This document shows positions 53,009 to 61,049 of a stretch of 64,000 nucleotides of DNA, in pieces. The notes under the pieces were generated by a model. It was not told the origin of the DNA, did not search any database, and saw nothing but the letters and a program-made list of their open reading frames with translations. A program made the translations under genes and the position numbers. The stretch comes from Ixodes scapularis. Its lineage: Eukaryota; Arthropoda; Arachnida; Ixodida; Ixodidae. The first letter of the stretch is position 1, and each line of letters begins with the position of its first letter. The stretch covers positions 53,868,671-53,932,670 of the forward strand of contig NW_024609837.1 in assembly GCF_016920785.2 (NCBI RefSeq), in the 5' to 3' direction.

Positions 53009-53561
53009 ATTTGTACGCGGTAGAGTGACTTAAATCGGAGCGAAGCTTAATAAACCGTTCCCAAAACAACAACCTACGAAGCTCGAACACCAGCGCAAAG
53101 CAGCTCGAAGGGACTCTTCGAGTGGGGTGGAGTGGGGTTAAAGCCCCTCGATATGTTTGCGTTTGTCGTGCAAGTAGCGTCAAATGCGCGAGTGCACGAG
53201 ACTCGCGTCTCGAGCGGCCCTTGGAAGCGAATGGCGGCGCAGCACTGAAATGAGCGGCCCTAGGAAGCGAATGGCGGCGGAGCACCCGCTCGTGGCACGT
53301 GTCTCGCGCGGTTCCACAACAATGGTTGGCGGTACTTGTAAAAAACGCCTTTATCAAGGGGCTTTAAGTGGGGTGAGGTGGTGGCGCCCCTGGCGGCAAG
53401 CAAGTGAACTACATACGGAGAAAAAAATGCCATTGACTCCCGGGCGATTGCAAAGGCCGTAAGAAGAGAAAGAGAGCGCGCGCTTGCAGTCCGGCCGTGG
53501 CTAGCACAGCAAAACCGGTCGCAAAACTTTATTACGAGTTTTCATTATTGCTACATGGTAC

Positions 53562-55241
53562 CAGTGTTGCGGAATGGGCACCCCCATTCCATTCCAATTC
53601 CATCCCGGGGAATTAGAGTTTTCGATAATTCCATTCCTTTCAACTCCTAGGAATGGGGACACTGGGCCGATTCCCACTCCTGGAATGGCTGAGTCGCTCC
53701 CATTCCATTCCTCCAATTCCTAAACGTTGAAAGTGTCACTTGACAGCTGCATTACGTTGCAGGGTTGGGCAGAAATATTCAGAAATGTATTTGGAAATAC
53801 AAATACTGGGATAGATGAAAACAGTTGCTAAGATACTGATACTCAAGTCTCAAATATATCTATAAAAATGTATCGCGATACGCATCGGAAATACATTTTA
53901 AAAAGAGGCAAAAGTCTTTGGAAATACAAATACAAGACTACAACATTTTAGGGAGGACGCAAATATAAATACTGATAGTACAATATATTTTTCAAATTTC
54001 TTTGAGACGCCAACTGCGATGAGGCTTTAAGTTTAAACTAGAAGTTTCTTTTCTTTTCTTTTTTTGGTCCCGAAATTACTTTTCCGCAGGCTTGGCACTT
54101 CGCCTTGAAGGTAGTGGTTCCGGACGAAGAGTCCTAAATGGGTTTAAAAAAACGTTCCATCAAGGATTGACCGCGGTCCCTTCCCTGGCATCCTGTCTGA
54201 CTGCCCAAAGATGCGAAAAGACTTTGACCTCTAAAATAAATTCCATCAAAACGTCACCACTTCCCTGTCCAATAAGGGCGCCCCTGTCAGCACTGCATGA
54301 CGTCACGGTGGGATCAACCAGTATTCTTGAATCTGTAGGTGTTGCCTTGAACATGAAACTTTACCCACGCTGCTGTATGAAAGGACAATACATACTTTCG
54401 TTGTAGCTGACCTCGTTGAAGACCATGCAGGCAGTTGCATTTGGAATTTTCGAGAAAAGTGGACCACCTGAAGCATCCTGAAGCACATATATTATCTTCT
54501 GTTACGGTTGAAAAATCGATACGGTGGCATCCCTGTTGTGACGGTCCTTCCTGCCGACTCTCCGCCTCCAACGCATGAATGGCAGTCTTCAAGTTTCGCC
54601 TAGCATCATTCAAACAGGGACTTCGTGGATTGCGACCTGAGATGGCCGGCACAGGTGCGAGCTCTTCGAGAAACAGCGCGCTCAAGACGAGTCGAAAGTG
54701 TACGAAGTCTGGGTCCGCTCAGCGAGGCCACGTCTGGCCTCCTTCCTGGGTATCGGATCACCAGAGCAGGTCACGTTCACGTCGGCTGATGACGTACCAG
54801 CCGTGCAATATTACAGGCGCAGACGCATTCGGATATGTGTTGAACTTCACTGGTGAAAGGCGCCACCGCCGCCCCCCCCCCCCCCTCCCCCCTCTGTTCT
54901 TTCCTTTGACACTTGTTTTTTGTATTGAAATTTTTTTCCTTTTGCGAATAAGTCTGCTAAGGCCTTACGCAGGTTCGCAGTTTCCCGCTCATTTTATTTC
55001 TGAACAACTGACTCGCTGACTAACTCGGTATAGCTAAACGTAAAAAAAAAAAAAGAAAAAAAGAAGGAGAATTGTGCCCATTCCATTCCCATTCCATTCC
55101 GGGCAAAAGGCATCTAATTCCATTCCCGTTCCATTCCCCTGAACGTTGCCGCCATTCCATTCCCATTCCATTCCGGGGTCCCGAAAATGAGGAATGATTC
55201 CGGAATCATTCCAACTCCGGAGTGGCAACTCCGCAACACTG
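53562..55241. mobile_element. hAT element with GGAATG-reiterating ends, 1,680 bp
   Basis: Ends CAGTGTTGCGGA and TCCGCAACACTG are flanked by a perfect 8-bp duplication CATGGTAC (53554-53561, 55242-55249). The terminal 170 bp on each side reiterate GGAATG / CATTCC (CCATTCCATTCC, GGAATGATTCCGGAATCATTCC). Terminal CAGTGTTG matches the element at 25063. An AAATAC-reiterating block starting GGGTTGGGCAGAAATATT lies at 53762-54000. No transposase recognised; a C-run lies at 54873-54884. Confidence 0.9.
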
Positions 55242-55348
55242 CATGGTACTGAGACGATATAAAAAGGTATCCATGGTTAAATACAACGATTACAAAATTT
55301 GCTCACTTTTTTATCAGACAAATACTAAACTCGCATCGAGCCCCCATG

Positions 55349-55841
55349 CAATAGACCCTTTCCGGAATTTGATCTTTGATCACTATCATCATCGGAAAAA
55401 TGGCATATGTGCTATACTAATGGCGGCCTTCCGTTTAGTGATGAATGAAGAAGTTCAAGATACTCCTAAGCAGATGATTCGATGCCTGTACATTTCAGAC
55501 GTTAGCGCGACGTGAAGCGAGAATTGGATGCAAGAGATGCGTGAGCGTTCATTTCTATCTCGGACCCAGTCAATCTGTTTGTAGCACCCCCTCGGCTTCA
55601 AAGTGCCTTGATGTGTAGAATTTTATCAAGGCGTCTATGTAGGCTTGTGGGCTGGCGCTTCGTTCTGACTGGTGGCATCGTTTTCGCCATCGACACTGAA
55701 AGAGATTAAAAAAGAACTGTACAGTGAAGCGTGCATTCTCGTTTACTGTTGACTTGCGAAAGTGACGGTGCCCCATAAAATGCTCCAGACAACTGCCGCT
55801 TGAGTCACCAGGTTGCACTGAATTGCGGAAAGGGTCTATTG
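55349..55841. mobile_element. Probable MITE, 493 bp
   Basis: CAATAGACCCTTTCCGGAAT at the left end pairs with ATTGCGGAAAGGGTCTATTG at the right end with one mismatch. No clear target duplication; interior without recognisable genes. Confidence 0.6.
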
Positions 55842-56002
55842 TACATAACAACGACTCTACCAACGGCTTGTTTGGAGCACAGGGTTTTATTGTGACGTCA
55901 CCACTTGCGGGGTCAATGCGGAGAAGCAAAGAAAAATCCACACCGATACTCTCAGCCTACAATTCCAAAACAGGCGATGAGCACATCTCCCTCTCCAGCC
56001 CA

Positions 56003-56065
56003 CTCGAGATTACCCTGGTGGTCTCGATTGGACTAACCACCAGGGTAATCGAGATTACCCTGGTG
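56003..56065. repeat. Hairpin plus extra arm copy
   Basis: CTCGAGATTACCCTGGTGGT pairs with ACCACCAGGGTAATCGAG, followed directly by another ATTACCCTGGTG. It lies 190 bp upstream of RBM25-like gene 2. Confidence 0.8.
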
Positions 56066-56255
56066 ATCAAAGAACTGCCATATCTGGAACTGCCCGCCGG
56101 GCACGTTCTCCCTGCCCTAGTCGGCGACTGTGCCTCGCGCCAGGCACATGAGCACCTGCAACAGCAGTGGCCGTTTTTTTTTTCTCCTGTATTTATTTTA
56201 CGAAAGAAAAAGATAAAGTTTTTGCGATATTACAAAGTGAGAACATCTGAGCAGT

Positions 56256-57716
56256 ATGTCGGGAAGCGGCGTTTCTTTCCCGTGTGAGGAGCAAATAAGA
56301 GACGAGTTCACCGACTCGAGTTTTGAAAGGAATCTTCGCCGGTGGGAGGCTAGAGAACGAGAGATGGCTATCCGATGCGCAAGACGCACCGCTGAGGAAG
56401 AACAAGAAATCCTTCGCCGCCTCAGCAACGCAAGGTCTCTGACGGCTTTCTTAGAGCATTACGACGACCGCGTCGCCGACTGTGAGTTCTACAGTGGGGA
56501 AAGCCTCCGCATCAGGCGGGAAAACTTTGCCAGGGAAAAGTTCTTGGATATTCAAGATTACCTGGAGGAAAAAGATGAGATGGACTCTCTCAAGGCGCGT
56601 CTGGAGGAAAGCACGCAAACAATGACCCTTGAGAGTAAACAAGAACAGTCACAAGTTGTGAAGGTAACCACGTCACCCGGCCTCGAGGATAAGCAACCAG
56701 GGAAATTGTTACGCGACGTGGGCAGCACTTTCAATACCGACGGTACAACCAGTTCTGGATCTCAAGACTGCCATAGCCAGCGGGAATTACCCTTTGAGTC
56801 CGAGCCACCAAAAGTAGCTTTGGCAGAGGTTGGAACTGCTGCCCTAAACCCTATCGCGCCATCGGTTGTTTCTCGGACTCCTGCTTCAAGCAGCAGTGGA
56901 TGTCTAGCTAAGTCTCCGGCAGGATCCTTACCTGCAAAAAAACCCAGGACGGCCCTTCTTACACCTCGACCCATTGAGCCCGCGACAGCTCTCGCTAGAG
57001 TGGCACCTCTGCAGAAGAACTGTCCTGCGGACCCCCGTCTTCGAAGCAAGCCAGTTGCAGTACAGGAGCTAGGCCTGCAGCCAGTTCCACCGCCACCACC
57101 TCAACTGCCACGCCCACAGTCGCTCCACAGGAATCAAGCGCGGGTGGTACCACGTAGTAACGCTCAAGTCGATTTTCAAGACGTGTGTCAGCATAAAGAG
57201 GATATGCAGCGACTTCTAAATGCAGTTCAGGCTGAAATAAGTTCGGATGGCTCAAGTGATTCTGAGGAGGAACATACTGCAGGCAGTCATCTTGTCACGG
57301 TTGCTAAGTGCAAATCGCCTCGGGAATCGAACTTATGCACCGAGCAAGAAAGCCAAGAACGGGACAACAAACGGAGGATGTACGTGAAATCTTTGATACC
57401 CTCCAACAAGAAAGAATTGATGGCGTATCAAGTGGATCCCAAGCTCGTGAGCAAGCGAATGATCCGGAATCACATTCTCCCCTGGGTTCGGAAGAAATGC
57501 AAAGAGTACAAAGGAGCGCTAATTCCTTCTTTGGAAGACCTGCTGACAGAAAAACTCGGTTGTGGTACGTCAACCCAGGAGTTGCTACAAGTGGCAATGC
57601 CGGTCTTTGGTAAAGACACTGAGGTGTTTGTTCTACGTTTGTGGAGGCTACTTATTTACAAAACAGAATCCACGGTCTACAGACAGACAGCCCTGAGGAG
57701 TAGTGACGCCGTGTGA
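56256..57716 (+). CDS. RBM25-like protein 2 with C-terminal PWI domain
   Basis: 486 residues from an ATG preceded by an in-frame stop at 56238, so this is the earliest start unless an upstream exon is spliced in. Residues 20-125 (NLRRWEAREREMAIRCAR, EQEILRRLS, HYDDRVADCEFYSGESLRIR, LKARLEE) match the segment before the C-terminal half of splicing factor RBM25. The middle (130-360) is low-complexity Ser/Pro/Gln with a PPPPPQLP tract. Residues about 371-475 form a PWI domain (YVKSLIPSNKKELMAY, NHILPWVRKKCKEY, EVFVLRLWRLLIYKTE), the nucleic-acid-binding fold of RBM25 and SRm160, including the P-W pair in ILPWV. The RRM and Arg-Glu-rich tract of full-length RBM25 (about 840 residues) are absent. 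About 60% identical by eye to gene 1 (18743-19702) over the shared region. No intron within the frame. Likely a nuclear RNA-processing factor or a diverged retro-copy; function inferred only. Confidence 0.82.
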   Translation: MSGSGVSFPCEEQIRDEFTDSSFERNLRRWEAREREMAIRCARRTAEEEQEILRRLSNARSLTAFLEHYDDRVADCEFYSGESLRIRRENFAREKFLDIQDYLEEKDEMDSLKARLEESTQTMTLESKQEQSQVVKVTTSPGLEDKQPGKLLRDVGSTFNTDGTTSSGSQDCHSQRELPFESEPPKVALAEVGTAALNPIAPSVVSRTPASSSSGCLAKSPAGSLPAKKPRTALLTPRPIEPATALARVAPLQKNCPADPRLRSKPVAVQELGLQPVPPPPPQLPRPQSLHRNQARVVPRSNAQVDFQDVCQHKEDMQRLLNAVQAEISSDGSSDSEEEHTAGSHLVTVAKCKSPRESNLCTEQESQERDNKRRMYVKSLIPSNKKELMAYQVDPKLVSKRMIRNHILPWVRKKCKEYKGALIPSLEDLLTEKLGCGTSTQELLQVAMPVFGKDTEVFVLRLWRLLIYKTESTVYRQTALRSSDAV

Positions 57717-58659
57717 ATTCAGCGAAAATATTCTCGGCCTAAAATTGGAAGCCACAAGGACTCAGAAATAGTTGTCACATGTGGGAACAACCAATATTAA
57801 TATTATGTTGATTGTTTGTTTGCACCGCAGTGTCTTCTAACTTAAGAGTTTTCGTTCCTTTTGTAAAGGAGTAAGTGACACACTTTAAGACGGAGCATTG
57901 AGTGTTCTGGTTCCTGGCAAAGTGAAACTTAATTGCTTTCAAGTGTAAGCAGTTTCAGCGCACCTTGTTTTTCAGCTTTAGGCTGCGGTGTACATCCTAG
58001 TGTACGAGCGTGGTATCCGATGTCGACGAGTGAACAAATGGAATGCAAGATTATGTTTGAATTGGGTGTTCGCCTGTTTTTTTAATGCTCTAGCATTATA
58101 ATGCTCGTTTTGACGAAAAGCCGGCGGTGTCTTTCGTTCGTCAGTTGTCGCGTGCGACGCTCCCATTGGTCCGAAGCGCTGGCGTGAGCACGCGTCAACC
58201 TTTCCTTCTCTCCCCGGCGCTGAAAAACTGACAGACGCAGCCGGGTTTTGGTGAAACGAACCCTTTCGTTTTCGGCAAAGTCACGCTCACAGCTGGCACG
58301 GAGCCAGAGAGGAGGAGACACCGCACAACACCTCTTAGATAACAAAGCCGCAGTGCTGATTGATATGGCTGAATGAGAGAAGGCTAACCCTGGACGCAGA
58401 TTGGAACCGAATGCTGCGCCAGCGCTCGTCTTCGAGTCAAGTTTGAGCCGAATGTTGACGCAATCGTCGTGTCCATTCTGTGCCCAGCGTTGGCCTTCTC
58501 TGATGACGCCATTTCATTCAGCGCTACGGCCTTGTGTTTCAGGCGGTGTTGTCCCGCGGCGCGGTGGAATGCGGGCGTGCTTAGTTGCCACTCTGCCGTC
58601 GCCGGTTGTCCTTCGCTCTGGGTTTCCCTAGTACTGGTGCATGGGCTGTGATGCGTGTG

Positions 58660-58714
<55 letters not shown>

Positions 58715-59330
58715 TTAAACCGATAGATGTGGTTCACACCACGAGTGATATGGATGTGGTTCTTTCCACGAGTAATATGGATGACGGTATCCAAGGGCGT
58801 CGACGTGCTCTGAGAGGCAGGAGGCAGAGTACAAAAAAGAGTAAAAAATTACAGGAAGATTCATTCGTCGATTCTTGGGGAATCCGTTAGCATGACCCTT
58901 GGGGAACACCACACACGTCCTCCTCTGGGAGCGCTGACGATGAGCCCGTAACGAGGCCAAAAAAAGGGAGCAAAAAATAGAAGAAGCAAAAGAGAGAGCC
59001 AGAAGAAAAAAGTAATGGGGTCAGCATTAGCTTTTCCCAAAGGGGGATGTGTGTTGTGTTTCTAAGGGTCGTGCTAACGCCTTCCCGTAGAGTTCCACCA
59101 ATGGATCGTCCTGTCATTTTTTTCCCGATTAAATGAGCATGAACGGTGGAAGATAACTTTCTGGCGTATATTGGTGTTTTATTGAAGGGTGTTAAATATA
59201 TTACGTTATCGTCTGGAAAAGGAAAAACAAAACAGCAAACGAGAATGTAAAAAACGGTCAAGCTTAGGGAGAAAAAAGAAGCTACCGATGTGATCGGACG
59301 TGTTTTCTTAAGCTCTCGACTTTTTCGAAA
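57717..59330. other. Flank of RBM25-like gene 2 and LINE 5' region; no gene
   Basis: 57717-58080 may be 3' untranslated sequence. A CpG-rich segment lies at 58100-58340. A GT microsatellite occupies 58653-58713. 58900-59330 could be the 5' untranslated region of the LINE that follows, but I see no boundary. Confidence 0.4.
58653..58713. repeat. (GT)n microsatellite
   Basis: About 30 GT units with two interruptions; the histidine- and valine-rich frames through it are artefacts. Confidence 0.95.
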
Positions 59331-61049
59331 ATGCTCGGCGCTAAGCCCAGCCCCCAGCTGCCAAGTTCGGGCCCCCCTTTTGGATCTTCGGGGGATTGTC
59401 CCTCGGTAAAACCGGAAGATTCGGCCAGGACTTCGAGCAACGCATCGACCAGCCACGGTCAACCAGAGGCCATGGACACGAGGAATGCGAGTAACACCGG
59501 TCCCGCCGCTACCACGACGGGAGCAGAACCTGCTCCAGCCTCAATACTAAACAAATCGACGATGGGGTGCTCAACAGTCTTCCAGTTTGGTGAACCCTCC
59601 ACAGTCCCAAGCACAGCCCCATCTGTCGAGCTAGTCTTAAGGGCTCTCCTTTCGAGCATATCGAAAGAGAGCCTTATCGATATTTTCAAAAGTGTCCTTG
59701 GAGAATCTCACGAAATCGTGCCAACTACCAAGGGGAAGAAGAAGAACAAGCCTGCGACTTCTAAGAAAGCCTTGAAAAGCAGCACAACAACAATTCTGCC
59801 AGCGCCAGCCGGCGCTGCACCTATATCTGGTAAGACGCCACAACCAGCAGGGAGCCAGGGCGACGGCTCAGTGCCTGCTAAGACACTACCGGCACAAAAG
59901 CCTGCGGCCGCCGCGCCACCTACTACAGAACAAACGTAAGAAGAGGACGGCTTCACCACCGTCACGAGCAGGAAGAAAAGGAAACGGGCTCGCGAGGACC
60001 CGACACAACAAAATATTGAGAAGGCCAAGCCCTCCCGGCGTTGGCAATTCGAGTACAAGATCCGCCTAACACGATCCCAAGTCTCGATAAAACCTTTACT
60101 ACCAAGACTGAAAACGCACCTCTCGAGCGTTTCAACAGCATTCACAATGCATCTACTAGACAAGGCCAACACTATTTCAGTCCGCACGGTCTCGAAACAG
60201 CTGGCCGAAACCCTCGAGAAGATAACCGAGGTCGACGTTGGCGGACAAGCAGTTTCTGTACAAGTCTTTAGAACGTACGGAACCGCCTATAGCAAAGGGG
60301 TAATCTACGACATTTACTCAAAAGAAGAGGATCCCCAAGACAACGTCTTGAACCTTGAATTGGAATCTGAGAATATCCAGGTGGTCGCTGCTCTTAGACT
60401 GGGAAAGCCTAACACGACAATGCTCACATTTGATGGAGAAAAGACGCCGAGGTCCGTCTTGTGCGGCAATATATATATGCGGGTCTTCCCGTTCAAGCCG
60501 AAAGCGGTGGCGTACGGTAACTGCCACCGATTGGGACACAAACCGGACATCTGCCCAAATGCTGCCGTGTGCCCCATCTGCGGAACTCAACATCCAGCCT
60601 CTACGGATCCTGCCCAGGGACCCGGATGCCCCGACTCCACACCCTACTGCCAAGAATGCAGAAAGAGGGGCCACCTGGGAACGGACCGCAAATGCCCCAC
60701 ATGGCAAGAGACCAACAAGCGAATACGGGAAGACGTAAAAAAATTCTGAGAACAACATAAGCAACAACAACAGCAGCAGCAGCAGGAGACTGCGACCGGG
60801 GCTGTCAAGACCCCGGTCCCTCCCAGCGGCACCTCGTGGGCTGACAGAGTCAAACACGGCATCGTCGCTCCACCACCATCACCGTCGTCACAGGCAGAGA
60901 TCCAAGAACTACGCAACACCTGCAACTACTTCAAAGCCGAGCTAGACAGGCTCAAGGCTATTGTCCAAGCCCAGCAAGAAGAGAACAACCACCACAAGTC
61001 CACCCTCAGTCAGATGAGGGCACTTACAGCGAATATTTTTTTAACGTTA
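59331..61049 (+). pseudogene. LINE ORF1 (gag-like), two in-frame stops
   Basis: Segments 59331-59936, 59940-60746 and 60750-61049 are in one frame. The first is Ser/Pro/Ala-rich with a basic KGKKKNKPATSKKALK stretch. The second holds an RNA-binding-like region and three zinc knuckles: NCHRLGHKPDIC (its first cysteine is replaced by tyrosine, AYGNC), CPICGTQHP, and CQECRKRGHLGTDRKC. The third has a polyglutamine run and a coiled-coil-like segment (EIQELRNTCNYFKAELDRLK). The stops look like point mutations. ORF1 proteins of this type bind element RNA. There is no stop between ORF1 and ORF2. Confidence 0.82.

Larger units (their letters stand above)
51003..53510. mobile_element. 2.5-kb TIR element with nested TTAA elements
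   Basis: The left end TGCTAGCACACGGCCGG and right end CCGGCCGTGGCTAGCACAG are near-complementary; pairing continues through GCGCGCGCTCTCTTTCTC, TTACGGCCTTTGCAAT and CACCTCACCCC for about 130 bp. A minus-strand frame at 52796-53008 may be transposase remnant. The target duplication and superfamily are not clear. Confidence 0.7.

Noticed and set aside
58384..58890. Frames with (TH)n or (VC)n runs
   Set aside because: Translate the GT microsatellite.
59331..59939. A separate 202-residue host gene
   Set aside because: It is in frame with the downstream LINE ORF1 and separated from it only by a single stop codon.
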